Notes under the pieces: generated by a model
Told to the model about the DNA's origin: nothing
The model's database searches: none
Seen by the model: the letters and a program-made list of their open reading frames with translations, nothing else
Program-made: the position numbers and the translations under genes
Shown here: positions 38,605 through 48,102 of the stretch, in pieces
Position numbering within the stretch: the first letter of the stretch is position 1
Layout of the letters: the number at the start of each line of letters is the position of its first letter
Virus record (IMG/VR): IMGVR_UViG_3300020020_000030
Location: 1 to 63,818 of that record
Source: a virus
Strand: one strand, 5' to 3'
DNA length: 63,818 nucleotides

Positions 38605-39357
38605 TTACGAGATGCGGCGTACGGACAGATATCCGCTGGAAGCGGCAAGGCTGACCGCGATGTCGGTGCCCGTTGCGGACGGTCCCGCCGAGACGAGGTC
38701 GCCCGCGTTCATTCTGCCCAGGTAGTACGACTCTGTGAAGTTGTTGGCAGCGCCGGGGTGGTCGTGGGTCCAGACGCCGTTGATCGGCGCGATCGTCGAG
38801 CGGTTCTCGAAGTTGGTCCGGTCGCCATTCAACGACAGCGCGTGATACTGCGCATTGCCGCTCGGCCCACCACGCATCGTCGAGCGGATCTCGTAGACGC
38901 CGGTCATCCCGATCTTGATCCAGCCGGGGTCGCTGAGCGCATCGAGCGCCGCCCCATCGCCGACGACTCCGCGCGCCCAGCCCGCCTTGTACGCCGCGAT
39001 CGTCGAGCTCGGGCCCGACTTGCCGGCCCACCAGGTGCCGGGCATCGCGTACCAGCCGGAGGCGAAGCCGGCGGCGAGACCCGGGTAGGTCAGCCCGGGC
39101 AGCGAGCCGAGCGCGAGGTAGGTCTCCATGCGCTGCAACGACGTGTTGTACCAGTGCACCTGCGCGTTGTGCAGCGCGACCCGCTCGGCGTCCGTGGTCG
39201 GCGGCGGGTAGGTCTGATTGCGCTGTGCCGTGTCGCCCCGCACCAGGCCCGGGGTGGTGCTCTTCGCCAGCCGGCGCTCGACGAGCAGGAGCCGGGAGAG
39301 GACGTCGCGGAGCAGGCCCGCCATGTCCTTCCTGATCGGAGGAATGTTGCCGCTCAC
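38605..39357 (-). CDS. Minor tail protein, possible receptor-binding tip
   Basis: A 250-residue protein. The first 60 residues are helical (a likely trimer coiled coil or baseplate contact) and residues 75 onward are Gly/Ser/Trp-rich beta structure (YHALSLNGDRTNFENRS, TIAPINGVWTHDHPGAANNF), as in collar or receptor-binding proteins. GTG start with GGAGGAGCC upstream, overlapping the preceding gene. Confidence 0.7.
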   Translation of the reverse strand: MSGNIPPIRKDMAGLLRDVLSRLLLVERRLAKSTTPGLVRGDTAQRNQTYPPPTTDAERVALHNAQVHWYNTSLQRMETYLALGSLPGLTYPGLAAGFASGWYAMPGTWWAGKSGPSSTIAAYKAGWARGVVGDGAALDALSDPGWIKIGMTGVYEIRSTMRGGPSGNAQYHALSLNGDRTNFENRSTIAPINGVWTHDHPGAANNFTESYYLGRMNAGDLVSAGPSATGTDIAVSLAASSGYLSVRRIS

Positions 39358-40508
39358 GGCTCCTCCGTATCGTCGTCGGGCTTGGTCGCGGGCGTGAGGG
39401 TGACCTGCACGGTCTCGCCCTCCGGGGTCTCCGTCACGGTGACCAGGTCGATCTTCTGCAGCTGCGACATCTGCCGCGCGTTCAGCGTCGCGAGCAGCGG
39501 CACCTGCACGCCGGGCACCAGGTCGTGGATCGTGAGGGTCTCGTTGAGCCGGATGCCGCTGTTGTCGGGCACGCGCACCTCGACCGGCACGGGCATCCGG
39601 CCGTTCAGGTTCCGCTTGGCCTGGCTGTCAAGCTCGGCCTGCGTCGGGGCGTTGGTGCCCTCCTCGTTGTATGCCGTCAGGATCATCGACCAGGGTCCGT
39701 AGTACGGGCTCTCCGCCTCGGCGCTGCCGTACATACCGTTCTCGCCGACGACGTAGACCTTCGCCGCCATGTCCGCGCCGTAGGCGGTGACGATGACCTC
39801 CTCGAAGAAGTCCGCCTCGGTGAGCGTGCGGGTGCGGCCGAGGTTGCGCGAGACGTCCCAGATGTGGATCGCTCGGCCCACCACGGTCCAGTCGATGCCG
39901 GCCGTGCGGCCCATCGCCTCGACGTGCTCGCCGGCGGTCATCTCGTACGGCAGGGTGTGCGCCGAGGTGCGCGCCTCGTTCGGCGCGTGGTGGACCACCA
40001 GGTGCGGGACCACGTTCGCCGGCGGATCCAGCGCCTCCCAGGGGCCCATCTCGTACTGGATGATGTTGCCGAGTCGGGTGGTGACCTCGGTCGGCTGGCT
40101 GTAGATCTCGACGACGTTGCCGGCCTCGTCGTATTTCGCCCGGTAGCGGTTGTCCCACTCCTTGGTCAGTGGCGTGCCCATCACGTACGCCATCACGTCG
40201 TGCGCGTTGATCTCGACGTAGTTCGCGTGCCAGCCGACGCGCCAGACCGGGCCCTCCCAGACCCGATCCATGCCGCGGTAGATGACGATCTCGGAGCGCT
40301 TCGGCTCGATCTCGGAGAGCAGCTTCGCCTGCGCGGAGCAGGCGGAGCCCTCGATGCGGAGGTCGCCCTCGCTCACGCTGTCGCGATCGCGCGTCCAGCG
40401 CACCCGCGACAGGTCGAGCAGCTGCCCTACGCGCGTCGATCCGCCCCGATCGTAGACGTAGGCCGTGTGGCCGGCGACGCACTGCCCCCCGTAGACCCCG
40501 ACGACCAC
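39354..40508 (-). CDS. Minor tail protein, Gp37-like hub protein
   Basis: A 384-residue protein resembling the Siphovirus Gp37-like (ReqiPepy6) family of tail-tip hub proteins: N-terminal beta-barrel segments (YVYDRGGSTRVGQLLDLSRV, WEGPVWRVGWHANYVEINAH), a DVMAYVMGTP motif and a C-terminal domain with VTETPEGETVQVTLTP. Such proteins form the ring below the tape measure. GTG start coupled to the previous stop. Confidence 0.75.
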   Translation of the reverse strand: MVVGVYGGQCVAGHTAYVYDRGGSTRVGQLLDLSRVRWTRDRDSVSEGDLRIEGSACSAQAKLLSEIEPKRSEIVIYRGMDRVWEGPVWRVGWHANYVEINAHDVMAYVMGTPLTKEWDNRYRAKYDEAGNVVEIYSQPTEVTTRLGNIIQYEMGPWEALDPPANVVPHLVVHHAPNEARTSAHTLPYEMTAGEHVEAMGRTAGIDWTVVGRAIHIWDVSRNLGRTRTLTEADFFEEVIVTAYGADMAAKVYVVGENGMYGSAEAESPYYGPWSMILTAYNEEGTNAPTQAELDSQAKRNLNGRMPVPVEVRVPDNSGIRLNETLTIHDLVPGVQVPLLATLNARQMSQLQKIDLVTVTETPEGETVQVTLTPATKPDDDTEEP

Positions 40509-40509
40509 G

Positions 40510-42813
40510 TCACGTCCTCGCGGTCAGGTACGCGGCGACCGAGATGTTGCCGGCAGGCTCGTTGGTCGGCACCTCGATGGAGATCAGGTACGGGATGCCG
40601 CAGCTCAGTACCGGCCAGGTCGCCGGCTTGCCGTTCGTGCCGTAGAGCAGGTGGTCGGCGCTGATCGGGTCGGTGTCGTTGACCTCCGCCCAGACGCGCT
40701 GGGTGACGCCGTCCAGCGTCAGCGTCGTCGCGGCCGGCATGAACGAGACGATCTGCTCGCTCAGCCAGGTGCTCGTGTCCACCTGGTCGGTCGGCAGGGC
40801 GTCAGGGTTCGGGTAGTACCGGATGCGCACCTGCCGCGCCGCCTCGGCGCCGGTGGTGATCTCGAGCGTGGGCACGATGTCGATCCAGTCGAGCACCAGG
40901 TTCGCGGGGATCTCGGTGTAGTACCGAAGCCAGACGCCCACGTCCTCGATGCAGTCGCTCGCGATGATCGGCGGACGCGGTGGAGGCGGCACGACCGAGC
41001 AGTCCGGGTCGGTCAGCGCTCGGCTCGTCGGGACGGCACGGCCGTCGAGGAGCAGCACCATCCCGCCGTCCTGTGCCTGCGTGACCGGGGTGCGCGTGGA
41101 GACCGAGGCGTTGGCCTCGCCCTCCCACTCGTAGACGTAGGTGCCGTCGAACAGCGTGTCGCCATCGAAGTACGGGAACTCCTCGTTGAGCGAGATCATC
41201 GCGGCGTCCATGTCGACCGTGTCGCCGCCGAGCCAATTCGAGTGCGTGGGGCCAGGAACGTCGATGGCGCGGACGATCGCCCGAACTGCGCCAGTCATCG
41301 CGACCGCCCCGACCGCGAGGCGCATCCACTGCCCTCCGGGGACGTCCGTCGCCGCGCCGGTGACGGTGCCGATCACGGTGCCGGCGGCATCCATCCAGAC
41401 CAGGAACGCCGCAAGGCTCTGCCCCTTGCTGGGGCGGACGTGGATCGAGCCGATGTAGGTGGCGTCCTCCGTGACCTCGGTGAAGTCGCCGAAGCTCTGG
41501 CCGAAGTGCTGGCCGTGGCTGGTGGCGTCGGCGGTGAAGGACACCCGAGCTGCGTGCGCCGCGTACAGGCCCGCCGTGACGCGAAAGACCACCGCCTGCC
41601 CGCTGTTGTAGCTGATCTCCCAGCCTCTCACTCCCTGCGCTCGAGCCTGCGACTGGGAGGCGTTCGCCGCGCCCACCCACTGATAGTCGATGTCCGCGAG
41701 ATCGGGAGTGTTCCCGTCGAAGTAGTCGCCGGGGTTGGTGTTCGGCTTGGCCTGCGTGAGCGCGGTCCAGCCGGTCCACGGCGACTGGTAGCTGCCGATG
41801 AACGCGCTCGCGCGCCACTCATACCTCGTGCCAGGCGTGAGACCGGAGACAGTGGTGACGGTGGTGGGGGAATCAGCGGTCGCGACCGGCTCAGTGGTGC
41901 CGGCGAGCCGGCGCTCCCAGCGATACGGGTTGACGCCGGTGACACCACCCGGAGGGCTGAATGTCAGCGTCGCCTGCGCGCCGGAAGGCGACGATGCGAC
42001 GGCGAAGCCTGGCGGCACAGCGGGGAGCGTGGTCTGGCTGACGGTGTTCGACCACGGGCCCCAGCCGCGCGAGGTGTGCGAGCGGATGCGGACGTAGTGC
42101 AGCGTGCCCGGCTGCAGCTGGACACCCGCACCGGACGGGTTCGTGACCCCGTTGACGTTCTCGTCCTGCCAGACGACCTGCCCGAAGCCGCTGTCGAGCG
42201 CCCACTGCGCCTGCTCGGGACGGTCTACCGGGTCGTGCGAGCTCCGGCCGTAGTACACCGAGAACGAGGTCGTGGCGACATCCGCGACGCGGAGATCGTA
42301 GGGCGCATAGGGCAGCACGACGTAGTTCGTGAGGCCGTGCCACTGCGTGCCCCAGACGTTGTTGAACGACGTGCCCTGCACCTCGCCGGACGCCACGCCG
42401 ACCTCGACGGACAGCGCGCCGGCAGCATCGTGACCGTGCCAGCGGTCGAGCTGCGCAACGTGGGTCCAGCCGCCGCCGATCGAGACGTTGCCGCCGACGT
42501 TCGTGTCCCAGCCGTTGCGCATGTTCCACGAGCCGTAGCCGTAGGTCGTGAAGCCCGACGTGTGCGCGTACAGCCCGACGTAGACGATCGAGCGGTTGTT
42601 CGCCTGGTCGTCGCCAGACGACCAGCGGATCTCTGCCGTGCCGCCCTGCCAGTCGACATTGACGCCGAAGGTGCTCCCCGCCCGGGGCGTGACGACCCAG
42701 TCGCCCTCCTCGTCGATGACGTGGTGCCGGCCGAAGCCGTCGACGTGAGTGGCGAGGACGCGCGGCTGCACGGTGCGCGGTGCGCGTACGGGCGGGAGTC
42801 CGGGTGCAGGCAT
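40510..42813 (-). CDS. Minor tail protein with fibronectin III and binding modules
   Basis: A 767-residue structural protein. Residues about 170-355 hold two fibronectin type III-like domains (PYDLRVADVATTSFSVYYGR; TVTTVSGLTPGTRYEWRASA). Two carbohydrate-binding-like modules follow, each ending in a YFDGxT...YxWxGxxxAS signature, the same unit repeated in the next gene upstream. A C-terminal domain may contact the hub. Likely a side fibre or tip protein that touches host surface sugars. Confidence 0.8.
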   Translation of the reverse strand: MPAPGLPPVRAPRTVQPRVLATHVDGFGRHHVIDEEGDWVVTPRAGSTFGVNVDWQGGTAEIRWSSGDDQANNRSIVYVGLYAHTSGFTTYGYGSWNMRNGWDTNVGGNVSIGGGWTHVAQLDRWHGHDAAGALSVEVGVASGEVQGTSFNNVWGTQWHGLTNYVVLPYAPYDLRVADVATTSFSVYYGRSSHDPVDRPEQAQWALDSGFGQVVWQDENVNGVTNPSGAGVQLQPGTLHYVRIRSHTSRGWGPWSNTVSQTTLPAVPPGFAVASSPSGAQATLTFSPPGGVTGVNPYRWERRLAGTTEPVATADSPTTVTTVSGLTPGTRYEWRASAFIGSYQSPWTGWTALTQAKPNTNPGDYFDGNTPDLADIDYQWVGAANASQSQARAQGVRGWEISYNSGQAVVFRVTAGLYAAHAARVSFTADATSHGQHFGQSFGDFTEVTEDATYIGSIHVRPSKGQSLAAFLVWMDAAGTVIGTVTGAATDVPGGQWMRLAVGAVAMTGAVRAIVRAIDVPGPTHSNWLGGDTVDMDAAMISLNEEFPYFDGDTLFDGTYVYEWEGEANASVSTRTPVTQAQDGGMVLLLDGRAVPTSRALTDPDCSVVPPPPRPPIIASDCIEDVGVWLRYYTEIPANLVLDWIDIVPTLEITTGAEAARQVRIRYYPNPDALPTDQVDTSTWLSEQIVSFMPAATTLTLDGVTQRVWAEVNDTDPISADHLLYGTNGKPATWPVLSCGIPYLISIEVPTNEPAGNISVAAYLTART

Positions 42814-42824
42814 GTCATCCCTCC

Positions 42825-45800
42825 TTACGGGACCGAGACGGTGAGCGCGTCGGCGTACATGCGGATGTCGGAGTTGTTCCCCGACGCAGACGTCCAGGTG
42901 TACTCATAGGTGATCGCGACGCGCATCGCCACCGCACCCGCGGCAGGCGGGTGCGACTTGCCCGAGAACACCTTGCCACCGAAGTCTGCCGGCGTGTTCG
43001 TCCAGCCGAGCAGGACGGACGAGATGATCTGGTTGGCGCCGTCGAGCCAGTGGATCGACGCCCCGACAGACCGGAGGGTAGACCCGGGTGCGGCACCTGC
43101 GGAAAGCAGTAGCGCGGCCCAGACGGATGCCGAGACGCGCGTTCCCGCGGGCAGGCCGGCCAGACTGATCCCTTCGCTGAGGATCGTGGTGTCCGACACC
43201 ACGGTGTTGCCCGGGTTCGCCCCGCTGTTGCCGAGCAGTCGCGCCCGAACGGACGAGCTGCCGACCGAGGCGAGCTCGCTCGTCCACTCGAAGGACTTGA
43301 GCGGCTCGGGAATGTTCCCCGCCCACCAGACGCCCCACCCGTTCGCGTTGAGCTCGACCGAGGGGTTGGTGGCGAGGTTCGTCGCCGCGACCACGGTGCC
43401 GGATGCGATCTCGGCCGAGGGGTACGGCACCAGGTTGAACGGCACATCCTGCACCACGATCGGCGTCGAGGGCAGCAACGCGACCGGCGTGGTGACGCCG
43501 AACATCCACGGCACTGCGGCCACCAGAACGAACTCGACGATGTAGCCCCAGGTGTCGCCGCGGTGGAGCTTCTGCTCCACGATCGGCCCGGATACGCACG
43601 TCACGGTGTGCATGACGCGGACGAGCCGGTTGACCGCCGCCACGTAGCCCTCTTCGTCGGGGATCGAGATCACCGACCCGGTCTTGCCGAGCGACTGCGA
43701 GGCATCCGGCGTGCCGAGCCACTCGAAGGCGCGGACGTTCGTGCCTGGCGTCTCGAGCTCCTCCTCGGTGGAGTCGAGCGATGCACCGTCGAAGTACGGG
43801 CCGACGTAGTCGCCCTCGACGATCATGAAGCGGTCCCACCAGAGGTCGCCCGAGCCCGCCTCGCCACCGTGGTAGAGCCGGATCGTGTTGTAGCCGGCCA
43901 GCGACGAGGGTGTGGTGAAGGTGAACCGGATCTGGTGATCGCCCGGGGTGTTGGGTGCCTGCTGGCCCGGCCCCTGACCCTGAACCTGCGTGGTGCCGTT
44001 GAGGTGGACGAACACGCCCCGGGAGTTCGAGCTCAGCGGCCCGGTCAGCGGCGCCTCGACGTGCACCGTGACCATGAGCGTGTAGAGCGTGTCCGGGAGA
44101 AGGTACGTGCGCGGGTCGGTGATCGTCGAGACGTAGTTGTCGGTCATCCCGGCGCCAGTCGGCACCATGCGCAGCGAGTGGCCGCGATCAGCGGCCCACT
44201 GCGTCGAGTGCACCACCTGCACGCGGTCGCCCACGTAGTTCTCGACGCCCATCGCCTTCACAGTGCTCGTGCTGGCGTGCGGTGCGCCTACCCAGGCGAC
44301 CTCGGTGATGTCCGGGTCGTCGGGCAGCGTGTAGCCGTCGAAGTAGGGCCCGCCGTAGCCGCCGGCCACGAGCACCACGGCGTCGATGTCGACGATGTCG
44401 CCCACCTGGTGCCCGGCTCCCGGGGTGAGAAGCAGCCCAGTGTCAACGGGGCTGCTGGTGCCGGCGACGACAGAGGTGCGGAACTCGGTCCACACATCCT
44501 TGGGTGCGGTGAACACCGCGCCGTGAGCTCCGCGAATCTGCGGAGTGAACGCCTGGTCGCGAGTGCGCGGACGCACCTTGCCGACCAGTGTGTAGGTGAC
44601 GCCCTCGGGAGGGCTGGCCGTGGTCACTGGGAGCGCTGCCCAGGAGTCGGTGGAGAGCTCGAAGCGGAGCGCCTTTGCCCCGTCCGCCGGGGTGTCTATC
44701 GTCTGCCAGCCCCTCGCACCGACAGGGTTCGGTACATCTGCCACGCCGAGCGCGCTCTGCGTGCTCGTGCTCGCGTCCGGGGCTCCGGTCCAGTCGTAGG
44801 TTGCGCCGCCAGCATCGGCCGTTGAGCCATCGAAGTACGCCCCGGAGTAGTTGCCCTCGGTCACCAGGATCGACGCAAGCTCGACGCCGGTGCCCATGAT
44901 GGCCGAGTTCTCGAGGAACACCGTCGGGGCGGTCGCGGTGAACTGGTAGCGGTAGTCCGCGAACTCGCTCGTCCAGTCCAGCGGGCCGCTCAGGAACCCG
45001 CCGGCCCAGCGCAGCTCGGGGTTCGACGCGACCGCCCGGCCGCGCACCAGGATCGTGTACGGCTGGCCCGCCACGAGATCCATGAACAGGCCCCGACCGC
45101 CCTCACCTGTGTCGTCGATGACCGTCGCCATCGCGCCGCCCGCGCTGGTCTGCCAGGAGAGCTTGCCCTCGGCACGCAGGTTGCCCGGCACTGACATCGC
45201 GGAGAGGGTGCTCGTGCTGTCGTGTGGCACGCCGGTCCAGTCGTAGATGTTGCCGCCGTCAGGGGTGTCGCCGTCGAAGTAGTTGCCGTAGTAGGTTCCC
45301 GCCACGAGCATCACGGCGTCAACGTCGATGATGTCGCCCGGTCGGTGACCAGTCGAGTTGAGAAGGAACAGTCCGGTGGCGTCGGCGAACCCGTTCCCCG
45401 CGAGGAGGGTGGCGCGGAAGTCGGTCCAGACATCCTTGGGTGCGGTGAAGGCGAGGTCGCGGGTGCCACCGATTTGCGGCTGGATCAACGTGTCCCGGGT
45501 GCGCGGACGCACCTTCCCGAGAATCGTGTAGGTGTTCCCCACGGTCGGGTTCACCGTCAGTGGAAGGTTGACGTTGTCGCCGGAGTTCACCGTCCAGCGC
45601 AACACCTTGGACCCCACAACGGGAGCGTCTGCCACCTGCATCGCCGTCGCGCTCCCGGTGGCGGGAACGTCAGCGACGCCCGGAACGTTCTGCGTGCTGG
45701 TGCTGGCATCGGGCGTGCCGGTCCATGCGTAGGTGTAGGACGGGTCGTAGAGATAGGAGGGGGAGTCGTTGGCAGTCCCCTCCCAGGCAGCGGCGTTCCC

Positions 45801-48101
45801 ACCTGCGGCGGCACGGTCGCCCCATACGCTGTCGGTCGGCGGTCCCTCGACCAAGGACGTGACGCCGGTGATGTAGGCCGCATCCGTAGCAGGAGCAGCG
45901 GCCCCGTCGATGCGCTCCACCACCGCCCAGTCTCTACCGGACGCCGAGGCTTCCGGCGTGACGATCCACGTCCAGACATTGGGGGTCAGCACGGTCCAGA
46001 CTTCCGGGTGGCCGCCGTCAAACCACACCGCGGCCCGATAGCCGGGGGCAGTTGCGAGCACCCACGCGCCGATCCAGCGGGTGTAGCCCACCGCAGCATC
46101 CGTGCCGAGCAGGTACATCAGCTGACGACCCGGGCCAGTGTGGTGAGTCGCCTTCCCCGCGACCGTGATGCCTTGAGGGTGGGGAACAGGGACGGGCGTG
46201 TTCTTGGCGAACGTCCACTCGGTGTCGTACGCCCGAAAGTACCCCTTCGGCCCTGCCGTTGTGGGGTTCGGTGCAACGTTTCGACGCGCCTTCACTGGCG
46301 TCGAGCCGTCGAAGTACGGGCCGGTGTAGGTGCCTGCCACCAGCAAGACCTCATCGACGTCGATCACGTCGCCGACCTGATGGCCCGCCGTGCTGATGTA
46401 CAGCCCGGTGTCGAGCGGGTAGGCGTCGCCCGTTGAGGCAGTGAATCGGAACTCCGTCCAGACATCCTTGGGCGCGGTGAACTGGCCTCCGCGAGTCCCG
46501 CCGATCCCGGCCAAGAGCACCTGATCGCGGGTCCGCGGGCGCACCTTGCCCATGATCGTGTACGGACCCCCGGCGGGAGGGTTCGCCGTGAGGGATATTG
46601 GGCCCTGGCCGGCATAGGTGACGACGAGGCGGAGAGCCTTCGACCTATTGGTGGGTGTGTCGACGGTCTGATAGCCAACCCCCGTCACTCCCCCGGGCTG
46701 CCACCCCGCCACGCCGGGTGCGTGAGCGACGCTCGCGCTGGCGTCGGCGGTCCCGGTCCAGCCGTAGGTGAAGTCGCCGGCCGCGGTGGTCGAGCCGTCG
46801 AAGTAAGCCTTGGCGGTGGCGGACTTCTCCAACAGCGTGTTCCGCATGATGAAGTACGCATTGTCGCCGCCACCAGGAACCGTCACCCAGACCTTCACCT
46901 GATCCGCGCCCTGCGGGAGCACCAGCGGAGCGCTGTTGATACGGACTGTCGTCCCCGGGAGCACGGTGACCATCGTGCCCACGACCTCGCTACCGATCTG
47001 CGCGGTCGCGCTCCACGCTTGCAGGTTGATCTGGACGTTCAGCTGCGGCAGGCCCGCCTCGACTTGGAACTCGGCAGAGAACGTCACGGTGTCACCCTGC
47101 AAGACCGCGCCCTTGCCGGTCGTCCACGGATCGTCGGTGACGCTTTGCAGCCAGTTCTGGTAGAAGTTGCCGCCACCGACCCGCAGGCCAGTCGGGGTGA
47201 CGGTGGCGCTGATGCCACCCTCGCTGGCCGCCCAGTGCCCGACCGCTGACCCGGTGTTCAGGCGGGGCCAGTAGTGCAGGTTCCGGCGCGCCTCGACCGG
47301 CGCGATGGGCGCCTCGAACGACGGGTTGGTGGCCAGGTTCGTCAGGAGCACCTGCGGAGCGCCCGCCGTCTCGAAGGATGGGTTGGTGACCAGGTTCTCG
47401 GCCTGCACGGTCAGCGCGCCCAGCGCCCGGAAGGCCGGGTTGGTCATGCCGTTGCCGCGCACTACGACAGCGGCGCCGGCCGTCTCCATTGACGGGTTCG
47501 TGGCGAGGTTCTCGGCGAGGATGACCTCGGCGCCAGGCAGCTCGAACGAGGGGTGCGTGACGAGGTTGGTGAGCTCGTCGTTCCACACCGCTCCGGGCTT
47601 GGTGATGTCCGCCCGCTCGGGCGGACATGCCGTGAAGAACCGGGTGTCGGATGCGCCGCAGGCGTCGGCGTGCGTGGCGCACTTGCCTGGCGTGAGCGCC
47701 GAGTTCAGCCAGGAGAACCCCGCCTCGAGCGCATCCTCGCCGATCGCCGAGAGCACTGCCCGCACGCGCATCCGGCGCGTGGCGTGGCGGACGCGGCCGA
47801 CGACGCCGCCATCCTGCACACCCTCGGTGACGCTCGCCTCGCGAGTGGAGTCGGGGATGCCCTCAATGGTGAGGGCGTGCGCACCCAGGAAGCGATGCGT
47901 GACCTCGTCCTCGACGTCGTACCAGGGGGCCTGCATGATGTTCGCGTAGGTGTAGGCGTCATCGTTCAGCACGTCGCGGATGCCGTCGCACGGCGGACAC
48001 TGCAACCAGGCCACCGGACAGGGCGCGGTGCGGGTGTAGCCCAGCGAACGAGCGCTGTTGAGCACCTCGCCGCCGCCGAGCTCTAGATAGCCCTCGAACA
48101 C
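42825..48101 (-). CDS. Giant minor tail protein with repeated binding modules
   Basis: A 1758-residue protein. The first 170 residues are a distal-tail-like domain (LELGGGEVLNSARSLGYTRT, with several Cys pairs). Then come five short ATNPSFE-type linkers (about residues 180-270) and at least five jelly-roll-like modules of 150-340 residues ending in YFDGxT...WxGxxxAS. Three share the block KVRPRTRD...FTAPKDVWTEFR. Repeated modules of this type bind carbohydrate, so this is a strong candidate for the main adhesion protein. GTG start two bases past the tape-measure stop. Confidence 0.82.
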   Translation of the reverse strand: MFEGYLELGGGEVLNSARSLGYTRTAPCPVAWLQCPPCDGIRDVLNDDAYTYANIMQAPWYDVEDEVTHRFLGAHALTIEGIPDSTREASVTEGVQDGGVVGRVRHATRRMRVRAVLSAIGEDALEAGFSWLNSALTPGKCATHADACGASDTRFFTACPPERADITKPGAVWNDELTNLVTHPSFELPGAEVILAENLATNPSMETAGAAVVVRGNGMTNPAFRALGALTVQAENLVTNPSFETAGAPQVLLTNLATNPSFEAPIAPVEARRNLHYWPRLNTGSAVGHWAASEGGISATVTPTGLRVGGGNFYQNWLQSVTDDPWTTGKGAVLQGDTVTFSAEFQVEAGLPQLNVQINLQAWSATAQIGSEVVGTMVTVLPGTTVRINSAPLVLPQGADQVKVWVTVPGGGDNAYFIMRNTLLEKSATAKAYFDGSTTAAGDFTYGWTGTADASASVAHAPGVAGWQPGGVTGVGYQTVDTPTNRSKALRLVVTYAGQGPISLTANPPAGGPYTIMGKVRPRTRDQVLLAGIGGTRGGQFTAPKDVWTEFRFTASTGDAYPLDTGLYISTAGHQVGDVIDVDEVLLVAGTYTGPYFDGSTPVKARRNVAPNPTTAGPKGYFRAYDTEWTFAKNTPVPVPHPQGITVAGKATHHTGPGRQLMYLLGTDAAVGYTRWIGAWVLATAPGYRAAVWFDGGHPEVWTVLTPNVWTWIVTPEASASGRDWAVVERIDGAAAPATDAAYITGVTSLVEGPPTDSVWGDRAAAGGNAAAWEGTANDSPSYLYDPSYTYAWTGTPDASTSTQNVPGVADVPATGSATAMQVADAPVVGSKVLRWTVNSGDNVNLPLTVNPTVGNTYTILGKVRPRTRDTLIQPQIGGTRDLAFTAPKDVWTDFRATLLAGNGFADATGLFLLNSTGHRPGDIIDVDAVMLVAGTYYGNYFDGDTPDGGNIYDWTGVPHDSTSTLSAMSVPGNLRAEGKLSWQTSAGGAMATVIDDTGEGGRGLFMDLVAGQPYTILVRGRAVASNPELRWAGGFLSGPLDWTSEFADYRYQFTATAPTVFLENSAIMGTGVELASILVTEGNYSGAYFDGSTADAGGATYDWTGAPDASTSTQSALGVADVPNPVGARGWQTIDTPADGAKALRFELSTDSWAALPVTTASPPEGVTYTLVGKVRPRTRDQAFTPQIRGAHGAVFTAPKDVWTEFRTSVVAGTSSPVDTGLLLTPGAGHQVGDIVDIDAVVLVAGGYGGPYFDGYTLPDDPDITEVAWVGAPHASTSTVKAMGVENYVGDRVQVVHSTQWAADRGHSLRMVPTGAGMTDNYVSTITDPRTYLLPDTLYTLMVTVHVEAPLTGPLSSNSRGVFVHLNGTTQVQGQGPGQQAPNTPGDHQIRFTFTTPSSLAGYNTIRLYHGGEAGSGDLWWDRFMIVEGDYVGPYFDGASLDSTEEELETPGTNVRAFEWLGTPDASQSLGKTGSVISIPDEEGYVAAVNRLVRVMHTVTCVSGPIVEQKLHRGDTWGYIVEFVLVAAVPWMFGVTTPVALLPSTPIVVQDVPFNLVPYPSAEIASGTVVAATNLATNPSVELNANGWGVWWAGNIPEPLKSFEWTSELASVGSSSVRARLLGNSGANPGNTVVSDTTILSEGISLAGLPAGTRVSASVWAALLLSAGAAPGSTLRSVGASIHWLDGANQIISSVLLGWTNTPADFGGKVFSGKSHPPAAGAVAMRVAITYEYTWTSASGNNSDIRMYADALTVSVP
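44250..46700. repeat. Tandem repeats of about 1 kb in the tail gene
   Basis: Three units within the giant minor tail gene share long similar blocks; the codons for KVRPRTRD lie near 44590, 45520 and 46550, about 1 kb apart, and each unit ends in a YFDGxT codon block near 44340, 45280 and 46310. Similarity is clear in protein and visible in DNA, implying duplication followed by divergence or recombination. Confidence 0.7.
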
Positions 48102-48102
48102 G

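Noticed and set aside
44250-46700. CRISPR-like or mobile repeats
   Set aside because: The repeats are in frame within one protein gene and encode conserved domain motifs.
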